From: an uncultured Shewanella sp. | Lineage (GTDB): Bacteria; Pseudomonadota; Gammaproteobacteria; Enterobacterales; Shewanellaceae | Assembly: GCF_947497935.1 (NCBI RefSeq) | Contig: NZ_CANMIO010000008.1 | Span: forward strand, 62,001 to 126,000 | DNA: 64,000 nt | Reading direction: 5' to 3' | Part shown: one piece after another, positions 1 through 9,650 of the stretch | How the letters are laid out: every line of letters starts with the position of its first letter | Position numbering within the stretch: the first letter of the stretch is position 1 | Made by a program: the position numbers and the translations under genes | The notes under the pieces: model-generated | Told to the model about the DNA's origin: nothing | Database searches by the model: none | The model's input: the letters and a program-made list of their open reading frames with translations, nothing else

Positions 1-1333
1 GTGAAGCAACAATACCTGCACTTTGCTCTTCAAGCACTTGTACGATTGACTTGCTACGTGCAATAACAACTGCATGCATAAGCATTAGTGGTAGAGCAGC
101 AACTAGACCTTGAACCGTTGTCATCAGTGCCATAGAAATACCACCAGCCATTAGCTTAGGATCACCAGTACCGAATAGCTGGATGCTTTGGAAGGTTGCA
201 ATCATACCAGTTACAGTACCAAGTAGACCCATCATAGGTGCGATAGCCGCTAGAACCTTGATGATAGAGATACGCGTCTCTAGTGCTGGAGTTTCTTTCA
301 GAATTGCTTCATCAAGTTTCAGCTCTAGGGTTTCAACGTCTACATCTTTGTTGTCTTGGTAAGCTTTAAGTACACGGCCAAGTGCGTTGTTACCTGGATT
401 CTCGATATTCTTACGCTGAGCCTTAACCTTAGCACCGACAACACCTAGAGTGACTAGACGCTCGATTGAGATTAATGCACCAAGAACAAGTAGACCGATA
501 ATGATATAACCGATTGTACCACCCGCTTCGATACGCTCTTCAATGGTTGCTTTACCAGTGAAGATATTAAGCAGCGTACCTCTGATAGGATCGATATAAA
601 GCTTTGATACACCAGATGTTGCAGCTTCAAACGCAGCGATAGGCTTTGTTTGGTAACCGTCAGGCTGCTGTGAAAGTTCCTGTACTAGGCCAAGCTCTGC
701 GTTGTAAACAACATACTTGCCATCAGCTAATAAGTTAAATGGACCAACACGAGTAATGGTTGTGTTATTCACGCTACCATCGATACCCGTAACTGAACCT
801 TCAAACTTAACAACTTTTCCAGACTCAGCCATTTCAAACAGTGCTTCTTCCCAGAAACGCTCTAGCTCATCAATTTTTGGAAGTTGCTTACGTGCACCAA
901 GGTCTGCAATAAATACATCACGACCAGGATACTGTGCCGAAATGTTTGAGCTTGCTAGTTTGCCAGCGAAATCGCCCGCATCACCTTTAACAACACCAAA
1001 CATCTCTCCCAAGTCACCTTGAGCAGTTTTTAAGTCTTCTTCTAACTGACCGATTTTACGCTCGTTATCCAAAAACGCTTGGTTTAAGTCTTTTCCGCGT
1101 TGACGCTCTGCTGCTAAAGCATTCTTTTCGCGCTTTAGCAATGCAGCTTTATCGCCACGTTCATTTTTAAACTCTTGCTCACGCTTTGCGTTTGTCTTAG
1201 ATGCATTAGCACGATCAACTTTTACTTGGTTAAGTAGTTGGTCGATTGTTTTTGGTGCATCTGCAGCGCTAGCAATACCGGCCGATAATGACAGGCTCGC
1301 AGCAACGATTGCTGTAGTGATAAACTTCTTCAT
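1..1333 (-). CDS. ttpC: TtpC-like MotA/TolQ/ExbB proton-channel protein of a TonB2 system (3' end outside window)
   Basis: Translating the minus strand from the ATG at 1333 gives an open frame of 444 codons that leaves the window. It has a Sec signal peptide (start MKKFITTAIVAASLS, cleavage near ASA-AD), a charged coiled-coil-like region up to about residue 110, then an ExbB/TolQ channel domain with a membrane helix near residue 270 (GYIIIGLLVLGAL) and the family motif LLGTVTGMIATF. An ExbB domain with a long periplasmic N-terminal extension is the hallmark of TtpC, which works with ExbB2-ExbD2-TonB2 in Vibrio and Shewanella. Its ATG overlaps the stop of the DUF3450 gene in a TAATG arrangement, so the two are probably co-translated. 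The partner exbB/exbD/tonB genes would lie to the left. Family is secure; the ttpC name is by architecture and context. Confidence 0.85.
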   Translation of the reverse strand, partial: MKKFITTAIVAASLSLSAGIASAADAPKTIDQLLNQVKVDRANASKTNAKREQEFKNERGDKAALLKREKNALAAERQRGKDLNQAFLDNERKIGQLEEDLKTAQGDLGEMFGVVKGDAGDFAGKLASSNISAQYPGRDVFIADLGARKQLPKIDELERFWEEALFEMAESGKVVKFEGSVTGIDGSVNNTTITRVGPFNLLADGKYVVYNAELGLVQELSQQPDGYQTKPIAAFEAATSGVSKLYIDPIRGTLLNIFTGKATIEERIEAGGTIGYIIIGLLVLGALISIERLVTLGVVGAKVKAQRKNIENPGNNALGRVLKAYQDNKDVDVETLELKLDEAILKETPALETRISIIKVLAAIAPMMGLLGTVTGMIATFQSIQLFGTGDPKLMAGGISMALMTTVQGLVAALPLMLMHAVVIARSKSIVQVLEEQSAGIVAS

Positions 1334-2115
1334 TATTGTGCAGCCTCCGCAGCAGGAATTGGTAACGAGAATAGATCCGGTGCGCCCTGTTTACGAGCGA
1401 TACGGATACCTTTAGTTAGTTCGCGTAGGTAGCTATCATCTAGCGGATCCCAGCCTTTAGTTTCATCGTTATACATCCAAGCAGACTTACCGTCTAAGCT
1501 TTGTGCATATAGTGCAACACGACCTAGGTTAAAGAAGTCTACAAGTACTTCTTTACCGTCAAGCTCTAGCTGACCCGTTTTAACTGCAACGAAGCTGCCG
1601 TATTCACGCTCAATAGAATAAGCATCTAGAATTAGACGATACTTTTCAGCAAGCGTTACTTCTGCACTATTTAGAAGGTTTTTAAGGTTGTTAACACGCT
1701 CAACACGTGTTTCAGTGTTAAATGGAAGATCAAGAGCGACAAATTGCTCTAGAGCATCAACCATCTTGAACATCAATGGCACTACGCCTTGACGTAATGC
1801 ATCAACGCCGTTGATGTCACCTTGAATAGATTTCATGGTAGCTTCTTGGTCTGCAACCAGACCTGCTACGTAATCGTTATAAGATTTTAGTGATTCACGT
1901 TCATCAGCAACTGAACCGTACTCGAACAACATGTCCTGAGCCTGGTCAAAATACTTATCAACTTTTTTCTGAGACGTTGCAGCTTCAGCGTGAATTTTAG
2001 CGTCAGCTTTCTGAGCGTCAGAAAGAGGATCGGCAATCACTAAGTTGCTGCCTGCTAAGGCTAGTGCGCCAATGAGCGCTGTAGCGATTTTTGTTTTATT
2101 GCTTACCTTGGACAT
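1333..2115 (-). CDS. DUF3450 family periplasmic protein, first gene of the TonB2 operon
   Basis: About 260 residues. An N-terminal signal peptide (hydrophobic ATALIGALALAGS, cleavage near VIA-DP) is followed by a mostly helical, coiled-coil-prone body with many Glu/Lys/Asp. This matches DUF3450, a family of unknown biochemical function regularly placed just before the ExbB-like ttpC gene in Shewanella and Vibrio TonB2 loci, so a periplasmic accessory role in TonB energisation is an inference from position. I use the ATG at 2115; the frame also opens at a TTG three codons upstream, which is less likely. The stop overlaps the next ATG by one base. Confidence 0.85.
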   Translation of the reverse strand: MSKVSNKTKIATALIGALALAGSNLVIADPLSDAQKADAKIHAEAATSQKKVDKYFDQAQDMLFEYGSVADERESLKSYNDYVAGLVADQEATMKSIQGDINGVDALRQGVVPLMFKMVDALEQFVALDLPFNTETRVERVNNLKNLLNSAEVTLAEKYRLILDAYSIEREYGSFVAVKTGQLELDGKEVLVDFFNLGRVALYAQSLDGKSAWMYNDETKGWDPLDDSYLRELTKGIRIARKQGAPDLFSLPIPAAEAAQ

Positions 2116-2732
2116 AGTTCCCAACCAATTTGAAGTGATTAAAAAAGCTTTAACTTATCGACAACAGGGTGCATGCGCTTATTTTGCTTTAGTTCCCTAT
2201 TGCCTAAGCCTGTCTTTCTATTGTGATTGTTAATTATTATCTTCCCTTTTCTACATCTTCGAGGATGTAGACCCGCTGGCATCATTTCACAAAATGTTGA
2301 CCTGTGTCAACATTTGAGCAAGCCCAAAACTTGTGAAAAAGGAGTCTAAAGGATGAAAAAGCAACCGAAGGCTGTTTTTTGGACAAATGTGTAATTGAAA
2401 TATTAAAAAACTAGCGCGATGCAACCCCAAGTAAAACAATTAAAAGCTTGTTATTTATAACGTTACCAACAGATAAGCCAACAGCACACCAGTTAACAAG
2501 GTGTTAACAATTGGGCTCGATATTAAAACGATTTCAACTACATCGACACACGAACATCCAGAGCAATCATTACCCAAACCCGAGAATCAAAAATGAACTA
2601 TAAAATCAGATCCTCAGCATCAAAGAACAACCAAAGATTAATTGATAGAAGTAAGCTACTCGACAGTCAATTTTAACTTTAATGATGTTTTAAGACTTTG
2701 CAACCCTTGAAAATTATGATGTCATCCGATGA
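2116..2732. other. 617-bp gene-free region upstream of the DUF3450-ttpC operon
   Basis: No credible coding frame. It should contain the promoter of the leftward DUF3450-ttpC operon. It holds a perfect palindrome at 2292-2315 (listed separately) and a small inverted repeat with 7-bp arms at 2251-2257 and 2264-2270. The part from 2400 to 2732 is AT-rich and I see nothing definite in it, including no clear terminator for the gene ending at 2733. Confidence 0.6.
2292..2315. promoter_or_regulatory. Perfect 10-bp-arm palindrome with FNR/Crp-type spacing (TTGAC-N4-GTCAA core)
   Basis: Arms AAATGTTGAC and GTCAACATTT flank the 4-base spacer CTGT. The core TTGAC-N4-GTCAA has the geometry of FNR-family sites (TTGAT-N4-ATCAA) with C/G in place of the inner T/A. 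It lies about 177 bp upstream of the DUF3450 start. The symmetry is directly seen; that it is an operator for an FNR/Dnr-type regulator is inference. Confidence 0.5.
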
Positions 2733-4523
2733 CTATGCTCTAGCTTTAATATCAAAAGCTATCGTCGTTCGTTCACTTTCCTCAATCAACGGATTAGTAC
2801 CATGCCACATATAGGAAGGAAAAATAATCAGACAGCCAGGTTCAGGTTTAACGCAAAAGTCAGGCTCTAAATTCAACCACCGGCTTAATTCAGGCTGACC
2901 TAAATTCAACCACCCCTGTCCATTTCGATTTACAACATCAGGAACTTCTACATAGTAACAAGCGCTAAATGTGCCTTCACTATGGAAATGATTTTGATGG
3001 TGCCCACCTTGCCTCAGCAAAACAGACCATGATCCAGCAAAGGAAAAACTCTCTGATATATTTTGTAAGTATACGCCCTTATCTTTAGAAGATAGTCCGT
3101 TCAGAAAGGTTTTGACCTCAATAGCTATCTCCTCTCTTAGCTCTTCAACTAACTTTATATTCATATTAAAAAGCTGCCCTTGAGTTTGGGTACCTTTTCT
3201 TAACGATTGATCTATGGGGTGATTTTTCGTCTTATGTAATATGTCTAGTTCCATTTTTAGTTTCTGATTAAAATTACTATCAATGATAGAAGATAAAGGT
3301 ATAAATTTTATCAAGCTCTGATAATTATACAGTTGCCCGTATTCTTTTACATTACCGTTTAACTTTAGGCTTGTCGCAAGTAATGCTCTTCCGCCTTGAT
3401 TATTAGGATATAACTCAAGCAAGAGCTTTGAGACTCTTACAGCGTCTGAAAACTGATTAAGGCACAAGTAAGTTACAGCTTCTTCATATAAAGCTGGAGC
3501 AAGAGTCTGGTCTTGTAGATGAATGCTCTTTAAGGTTTTTAATGAGGCTTGAAAATCTCCAAGCTCTCGTTCTAGGTGCCCTTTAATCATTAGCGCCTCT
3601 GTATAGCTAGGACTACTACAAAGAAAGACCTCTATCTTCCTAAGTCCCAATTGTAATTCATCATTTTTTATAAGTTTCTTAACTAACTCGATGACTAAAC
3701 TATTTGCAGGGTCAGACTCACAGGCTAGCAAATAATATCTAAATGGTTCACTCATACCGTTTAACCAAAGAAGGTTAAAAAGTACATCATGAACATGGTG
3801 ATCGAAAGGAGTTTTCTCTAGCATAGTAATCAGTACGCTCACAGCGTTATTTATTTTACCAAGCCCTTGTAATACTTTCGCATATTCAAATGAGTAATCT
3901 CGATTATCAGGTGATAATTCGATACATTTTAAAAGAGCAACTTCAGCAGCTTCTTTATTATCTTCTTCATACAAAGACGCTAGAGAGTAGAGCACTTTAG
4001 CAGTATTCGGGAAGTTGACTAAAAAATCTTGGTAAATGGATATAGCCAGTTCTCTATTATTCATTTGTACTAAACACTGTCCATAGCCTAAACAAGCATC
4101 TGCATGTGACGGGTTAAGTCTAAATGCTTTTAAATAAGAGTCCCTAGCCTCTTCGTAAGAGCCTGTAATCTGTTTTGCTCTTCCTAAGTTATAATGAGAA
4201 TCAAAGTAATTAGGGTCAATATCTATAGATTCATTGAGTAGCTTTTTTGCCTTTGAATATAACTGTTCATCTATAAGCATGTTTGCGTAGGTACAAAAAT
4301 AGCCAGGATGCTTATGTGCGCTGATCAATTTATCAAAAAAGATCGTACTCTTTTGTATCTGTTTCAGTTGCCTGTAGTTCTGAGCTATAAATAGCAAGGA
4401 ATTAGGCTCTCTTGACGCAATGCTATGAATTGGAAGTAATAAAGAAAGTGATTCTTGGTGGAGCCCTTTTTTATACAAGCCTATACCTGTATGTAGATTT
4501 TGATTAGCACGAGTTCGATCCAT
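2733..4523 (-). CDS. TPR-repeat protein with C-terminal 2OG-Fe(II) oxygenase domain
   Basis: About 596 residues from the ATG at 4523. I prefer this start because a GAG-containing stretch precedes it; the frame also has an ATG at 4550. Roughly residues 10-420 are helix-turn-helix TPR repeats (for example YFDSHYNLGRAKQITGSYEE and HADACLGYGQCLV). The last ~100 residues match the putative 2OG-Fe(II) oxygenase family of PF13759: HFHSEGTFSACYYVEVP, then GCLIIFPSYMWHGTNP, then an ERTTIAFDI ending, supplying the iron-binding histidines and the 2-oxoglutarate-binding Arg. No signal peptide, so probably cytoplasmic. Such fusions often sit near TonB-dependent receptors, as here; the substrate is unknown. 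By eye the gene is more AT-rich than its neighbours, which may indicate separate acquisition. Confidence 0.85.
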   Translation of the reverse strand: MDRTRANQNLHTGIGLYKKGLHQESLSLLLPIHSIASREPNSLLFIAQNYRQLKQIQKSTIFFDKLISAHKHPGYFCTYANMLIDEQLYSKAKKLLNESIDIDPNYFDSHYNLGRAKQITGSYEEARDSYLKAFRLNPSHADACLGYGQCLVQMNNRELAISIYQDFLVNFPNTAKVLYSLASLYEEDNKEAAEVALLKCIELSPDNRDYSFEYAKVLQGLGKINNAVSVLITMLEKTPFDHHVHDVLFNLLWLNGMSEPFRYYLLACESDPANSLVIELVKKLIKNDELQLGLRKIEVFLCSSPSYTEALMIKGHLERELGDFQASLKTLKSIHLQDQTLAPALYEEAVTYLCLNQFSDAVRVSKLLLELYPNNQGGRALLATSLKLNGNVKEYGQLYNYQSLIKFIPLSSIIDSNFNQKLKMELDILHKTKNHPIDQSLRKGTQTQGQLFNMNIKLVEELREEIAIEVKTFLNGLSSKDKGVYLQNISESFSFAGSWSVLLRQGGHHQNHFHSEGTFSACYYVEVPDVVNRNGQGWLNLGQPELSRWLNLEPDFCVKPEPGCLIIFPSYMWHGTNPLIEESERTTIAFDIKARA

Positions 4524-4593
4524 ATTAAGTACTCGGTAGTTACATTTCACGGTTCAAATTTAAACCCACCTCAAGACGGACAGACAGTGTCAT

Positions 4594-4624
4594 AAAAAAG
4601 GCCAGCATATGCCTGGCCTTTTTA
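4594..4624 (-). terminator. Rho-independent terminator of the TonB-dependent receptor gene
   Basis: Stem GGCCAG/CTGGCC around a 7-base loop, flanked by an A-run and a T-run, 19 bp beyond the receptor stop. It can work in both directions, but lies directly downstream of the leftward receptor gene and separates it from the TPR-oxygenase gene. Confidence 0.85.
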
Positions 4625-4642
4625 TCTCGAACGACTAACAAT

Positions 4643-7354
4643 TTAGAAAGTTACATTAACTCTCGCATACCAATACTGACCAGCAGTATCGTACGACACA
4701 GGAATAGTGTTCATATCTTGGTTGTTAGTAATATAAGGCGCTTCTTCATCAAACAAGTTCTTAATACCCATAGTTAATGAAGTATTATCAAGAACGAAGT
4801 AAGTAGCTTGGATATCATGATAGAAAATTGCATCTGCAATATTATCTAGGTTATCTTCACTTGCGAAGTAATCTTCACCTTCAGACTGATAACGAGTCTG
4901 CCAAGTTACGCTCCAATCGTCCATTGCATAGTTTAGAGTCAAGTTGGTACGCCACTGAGAGAATACCGCAAGTGTCGTTTCCCACTGATCCGCAGCAACT
5001 TTACCTGCTGTTTCAACTTGTTCAGCCCCATCAAATGGTGTGTAGTTATACTTATCTAGGTAGGTACCATTAAGTACTGCACCGAAATCACCAGAACCAA
5101 TTTCTGTATTATAAGAGATATCGAAATCAACACCGCTTGTTTGGAACGTTGATAAGTTAGCATTTGTAAGAACAACGCCAGCAACGGGACCTAATGCGGT
5201 ACGGTATGGAGATGTTGCGTGAGGAGCATCACCGGTACGTCCTGGACCTTCAACAAAGTCACATAGTGGGCTAGAGAAGTTTGCACTTTCCCAACAACCT
5301 GATACGACATTATCAGTACCTGCCGTACCAATACCATTAGTGATTTCGATATCGAAGTAATCAATACCGATACTGAATCCACTGTCATGGCTATAAACCA
5401 TACCAACGGTCAAACTATCAGACTCTTCAGGCTTAAGATCCGGACTACCACCAACAATGGTACTTGACTGGTTAGAAGATAGTTCGAAGTCTCCTGGCAG
5501 ACCTTCAGCTGCACAGTTAGCTTTAACTGTCGCACTTTGGCTTCCGCTTCCATATCCTTCACATGGATCGTTATAAGCTAAGTTCGTTTCAGATTGTGGC
5601 GAAAATAGTTCTGACACGCTTGGTGCACGGAAACCAGTAGCTAACGTAGAACGAAGTAGTAAACCTTCGATTGGAGCCCATTCTAGACCAAACTTAGTGT
5701 TTGTGGAGCTATCGTCTAAGAAATCAAAATCAGAGTAGCGAACTGCAGCCGTAAAGCGTAGAGACTCAGCAAAAGCTACACCTGATAGAATAGGGAAATC
5801 CATTTCTGCATAAAGTTCATCTACTGAGTATTCACCTTCGGTAGCTTCACCTGCCACACTATAGATCTGGCCAATTGAAGCTGCGCCATCCGGAGTGCTT
5901 GAGTATTCTTCCCAACGCTTCTCATAACCAGCACCAAACATAACCTCGCCGCCAGGAAGTTCTAGTCCAAATAGGCCACCAGAAATGTTTGCTTGTAGTT
6001 GACGAGTCTCACCACGAACGATTGGAGAGTTCGGAACGAATGCGTAGTTGATCATATCTTCTGTGAGCGTACCCGCTTCAGTAATATTCCAAATTCCTGG
6101 ACAGTCAGAATCAGCATCACATAGCGCTGGATCAAGTAACGTATCTACACGGTCAGGGTTTACACGACCTTCATCTAAACGCGCATCAACGTATCGAGCG
6201 AAATTATAAGAAACATCCCAGTCAAAGTCATCGAATACAACGCCTTCTAGACCCGCAACCATTCTGTAATCAGAAAAATCCTGTGTAAATGCACGACCAG
6301 CAGTTTCACGTAAACGACGAACTACGAAAATATCTTCCCCTACAGGGTTGTAAGGGTTAGTTGCTGGCATAGTTGGTCCCCAGAAAGTCCCCTCTGGTGC
6401 CATAAGCTGATCTGATTTACGGTTTGTGAAACCACCTTCCATGAAGGCAGTTAAAGTATCTGAAATATCGAAATGACCCGAGCCATTAATACTAAATACT
6501 TCTTGAGGAGTTACCATGTAACTAGTTGTTGCATAGTTAAAGCCGTCAATTGCTTGGTCAAAAGGACGAACTTCACCAGTCACAGGATCTTTTACATGAC
6601 CGCTGTAGTTATCATTGAAGAATTGACCATATGGGATGGTACCAGAACCACCACATACTTTCTCGCCATCTCGCTCAAATATCGGGCATTCAGAGAAATC
6701 ACGATCACCCTGAAGAATTTTCTTACGGTCTGTATACTGAAGAGATAGTACAACGTTACTGCGGTCGGTTGATGCCCCAGTTGTCATAGATAACAGTGAC
6801 TTTTCACCATCACCTTCACTTGTCGTATCATATTGCGCTTGGAATTGAACACCTTGGAAATCTTGCTTAGTAATAAAGTTAATCACACCCGCAATAGCAT
6901 CTGAACCATAAATTGTCGATGCGCCATCACGTAAAACTTCCACACGTTCAACATAAGCAGTTGGAATTGAGTTCAAATCGCCAGAAGCGAAACGGCGTCC
7001 GTTAATTAGAATAAGCGTACGACCAGAACCTAAACCACGAAGCGATGCAGTTGCGAAACCACGGCTACCATTGTTAACTGAAGAACCTTCAGCACCACCG
7101 TTAATAGCAGGAATAGTCTGTACGAAATCCTCCATTGTAGTGACACCTGTTGCGGCGATATCGGCTGCTGAGAAAACTGAAATTGGACTAGCGGTTTCAA
7201 GGTCAGTTCTCTTAATACGTGAACCAGTAACTTCAATACGTTCAACTGAATCTTCTTCTGCAGCGTAAGCAGCAGGAGCGGTAAATGCAGCTGTCATTGC
7301 ACCACTAACAAGTGCTAGGCGCACTGAGTTTGTTAGAAAGTTATTCTTATACAT
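4643..7354 (-). CDS. TonB-dependent outer-membrane receptor
   Basis: About 903 residues from the ATG at 7354, chosen because a strong GGGAGA ribosome-binding site precedes it and a signal peptide follows at once (MYKNNFLTNSVRLALVSGAM, cleavage near AYA-AE). A further in-frame start exists 93 bp upstream but would bury the signal. Residues ~45-170 form the plug (VERIEVTGSRIKR, LRGLGSGRTLILINGRR, VEVLRDGASTIYGSDAIAGV), followed by a long 22-strand-type barrel that ends with Phe (WYARVNVTF). It belongs to the large-plug receptor group common in Shewanella and other marine gammaproteobacteria, often for carbohydrates or peptides rather than siderophores; the ligand cannot be read from sequence. 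The TonB2-type genes nearby are a plausible energy source. Confidence 0.92.
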   Translation of the reverse strand: MYKNNFLTNSVRLALVSGAMTAAFTAPAAYAAEEDSVERIEVTGSRIKRTDLETASPISVFSAADIAATGVTTMEDFVQTIPAINGGAEGSSVNNGSRGFATASLRGLGSGRTLILINGRRFASGDLNSIPTAYVERVEVLRDGASTIYGSDAIAGVINFITKQDFQGVQFQAQYDTTSEGDGEKSLLSMTTGASTDRSNVVLSLQYTDRKKILQGDRDFSECPIFERDGEKVCGGSGTIPYGQFFNDNYSGHVKDPVTGEVRPFDQAIDGFNYATTSYMVTPQEVFSINGSGHFDISDTLTAFMEGGFTNRKSDQLMAPEGTFWGPTMPATNPYNPVGEDIFVVRRLRETAGRAFTQDFSDYRMVAGLEGVVFDDFDWDVSYNFARYVDARLDEGRVNPDRVDTLLDPALCDADSDCPGIWNITEAGTLTEDMINYAFVPNSPIVRGETRQLQANISGGLFGLELPGGEVMFGAGYEKRWEEYSSTPDGAASIGQIYSVAGEATEGEYSVDELYAEMDFPILSGVAFAESLRFTAAVRYSDFDFLDDSSTNTKFGLEWAPIEGLLLRSTLATGFRAPSVSELFSPQSETNLAYNDPCEGYGSGSQSATVKANCAAEGLPGDFELSSNQSSTIVGGSPDLKPEESDSLTVGMVYSHDSGFSIGIDYFDIEITNGIGTAGTDNVVSGCWESANFSSPLCDFVEGPGRTGDAPHATSPYRTALGPVAGVVLTNANLSTFQTSGVDFDISYNTEIGSGDFGAVLNGTYLDKYNYTPFDGAEQVETAGKVAADQWETTLAVFSQWRTNLTLNYAMDDWSVTWQTRYQSEGEDYFASEDNLDNIADAIFYHDIQATYFVLDNTSLTMGIKNLFDEEAPYITNNQDMNTIPVSYDTAGQYWYARVNVTF

Positions 7355-8205
7355 TGTAAATCTCCCTGGACTCTCTTTTATTTTTTTAGCAACACGCTTA
7401 TTAATAAAAAGTTGCACATTTGCGCATTTGCACACAAATAAAAACACACTGGAAACATATTTACAACATTTGAAACGCGTGAAGCGCGTAATGTTACAAC
7501 TAGATGGGGAATGACCTCATTTAGGCAGGTATTGCTTGAATTTGCTGCAAGTGCTGCTGGCTAACTTGCTCTATGGATTTTAGAAATAAATGTTCATGTC
7601 TAGCTTCATACCACCATTGACTAATAGACAAATACAGGGAAATCAAATTCCCGAAAAAACAATGTGTTATTTAAAAGGTGAGTCGCAAAAGGATTAAAGC
7701 TAAAGCTCTACAACTTGATTTATTTTGATCGCAACAGATGAGAACAAAACAAAAGTATTAACCAGAAAAATTGAATGGTTAACTAGTTGTAGAGGCTATT
7801 TTTGTTCGGAATATGTTTAAATATTAGGTAGGAGGGTTGGAGGTGTAAACTATTATTTCCAGCTAACCATGTCTGAACAAAACGGATAACTATTAAGTAA
7901 GCCGTTGATTTTAAACAACATAAGCATTCATTAAAAGCAAAAAGGTGTTGAGCGAAAAAAAATATTGAAAACAAGTTAAATGAGCACTTTTCAAACAGAA
8001 TCATGAATTATCTGTTCAACAATGTGGATACCAACACTAAACAGTTGAATATTACCGAGCCCGAAGCTCTTCAACATTTCCACGTTCAAAATACAATTTT
8101 CCAATCATTTATAACTAGATTGAATAAACAGATGAATACTCCAACAAAGTTGAAGCCAAAAAAAAGCGCCTTAAGAGGCGCTTTAATCACTTTAAAAGAG
8201 ACTTA
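7355..8205. other. 850-bp intergenic region between the TonB receptor and the porin
   Basis: Carries the upstream region of the receptor gene at its left end. A run of short repeats built on CATTTGC lies near 7413-7435 and a small hairpin (GGGAA/TTCCC) at 7637-7652. The rest is AT-rich with weak open frames on both strands that lack ribosome-binding sites or family resemblance. The porin terminator is at the right end. I see no RNA gene. Confidence 0.6.
8158..8185 (-). terminator. Rho-independent terminator of the porin gene
   Basis: Stem AAAGCGCCT/AGGCGCTTT with loop TAAG, ending on the minus strand in a run of eight T, about 20 bp past the porin stop. Confidence 0.88.
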
Positions 8206-9417
8206 TTAAAGTGTGTAACGGATACCAATTGCGATACCGTCATCTTCAGAAACTTCCATCGCAGCTTGTTGTTGCTTATCAGCGCTAGTGAAGTCACTAA
8301 AATCTTTACGACCTTCTATATAAAGAACTGTGCTTGAGTCCCAAACATAGTGAACGCCAGCAACGGCAAACTGACGCTTAAATACATCACCATTGTAAGC
8401 CGCTTCGTATTCGTCGCCTGCTTCTAGGATGTTATAAGAAACGAAAGTACGGATACCGTTATCGAACTTGTAAGATGCGATTGATTCTAGACCCCATGCA
8501 TCTTGGATCATACGGTTTAGGTTATCAGTATCGTGGAACTCTTGCTTGTTTACGTTAAATGCTGCGTATACACCTTCACCGCCCCAGTTACCCCAGCTCG
8601 CACCTAGACCATAGATAGAGTCAGTTTCAGTTAGACGCTTACCTGTTGAAGTTGTTGCTTCAAACTCGCCCAAGTTGAAACCAGCTGTAACTACTAAGTT
8701 TTCAGTTACGTTGTAAGTCGCAGAACCACCGTATGTGTTGTTATATTCAACTGTTGTTACAGCATCTGAATTGTTAACACCTGCTACTTTAGCTGGTGAT
8801 GGGAATATTGCGCTTGCACCAGTAGCAGTTTCATTTACAGTAAACTCGTCCTGCTTTAACTGAGCTTGTAGAGCAAAGCTAAAGTCACCGAATGCATTAC
8901 GGTATTGAACAGTTTTGTCGCCGCGACCCGTACCGTTTACAGCACCGTCAGCTTTGTTGTATGTGTAAGTACCTGACGCGTTACCATCCCATACGAAGCC
9001 GTAGTTAGTGTTATAAACTACGTCATACCATGCGCCCCATTGCTTACCAATAGTGATAGAGCCGTATGTGTCGTGTGCAAGACCTACATAGCCTAGACGG
9101 TTATTTAAGAAATCACCGCTTTGAGATTCTAATGTGCTATCGCTATTGTAAACAATGTCGGTATTACCGAATGGGTTAACACCCCACTCTAGTTTTGTAA
9201 AAGCTTTCCAGCCATCAGTCATCTGGCGAGTAAACCCGAAATTAATACGTGAAGCGCCATTAACCACTTCTGTAGCACCTTGAGTGTTGATGATACGTGC
9301 ATCAACATAACCACCAATTTCTACTGCGTTTTTGTCATCTTTATAAACTTCAATTGCTGATGCTGTTGGTACAAATATCACTGCGGCTAAAGCCGATGCT
9401 ACTAGAGTCTTTTTCAT
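8206..9417 (-). CDS. Gram-negative general porin
   Basis: 403 residues. Signal peptide MKKTLVASALAAVIFVPTAS, cleavage after ASA, then a 16-strand-type barrel with alternating aromatic/polar strands: VEIGGYVDARI, RINFGFTRQMTDGWKAFTKL, NNRLGYVGL, SITIGKQWG. Family: trimeric outer-membrane porin (Porin_4/OmpC-like) for passive diffusion of small solutes. Length is typical. The last strand ends AIGIRYTL, so the usual terminal Phe/Trp of the BAM recognition signal is replaced by Leu. It has its own terminator and a promoter region at 9418-9650, so it is probably monocistronic and highly expressed. Confidence 0.92.
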   Translation of the reverse strand: MKKTLVASALAAVIFVPTASAIEVYKDDKNAVEIGGYVDARIINTQGATEVVNGASRINFGFTRQMTDGWKAFTKLEWGVNPFGNTDIVYNSDSTLESQSGDFLNNRLGYVGLAHDTYGSITIGKQWGAWYDVVYNTNYGFVWDGNASGTYTYNKADGAVNGTGRGDKTVQYRNAFGDFSFALQAQLKQDEFTVNETATGASAIFPSPAKVAGVNNSDAVTTVEYNNTYGGSATYNVTENLVVTAGFNLGEFEATTSTGKRLTETDSIYGLGASWGNWGGEGVYAAFNVNKQEFHDTDNLNRMIQDAWGLESIASYKFDNGIRTFVSYNILEAGDEYEAAYNGDVFKRQFAVAGVHYVWDSSTVLYIEGRKDFSDFTSADKQQQAAMEVSEDDGIAIGIRYTL

Positions 9418-9650
9418 TTATTTGCCTAACCTTAATGTTGTTCAGTCTGCTTCATTCTATTTGTCTTCCTTTCCGTTGTTTTCTTTCTATCCTGATAGAA
9501 TTCGAGATTAACAAAAGATTAGTAATCACTCAAAGACGAACATCACACTATTTGCCAGATTTTGCACCTAATTAACTAGCAAACACACAATGGACAAAGG
9601 ATTAAACCATTCTTTAACATTTAATTAGCAGTAAATTAATGAGCCCCGCC

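Noticed and set aside
7783..8004. 73-codon minus-strand frame between receptor and porin
   Set aside because: Rich in Phe, Leu and Cys from AT-rich DNA, with no ribosome site or family resemblance.
8003..8209. 68-codon plus-strand frame next to the porin
   Set aside because: It runs through the porin terminator hairpin into the porin stop, so is almost certainly spurious.
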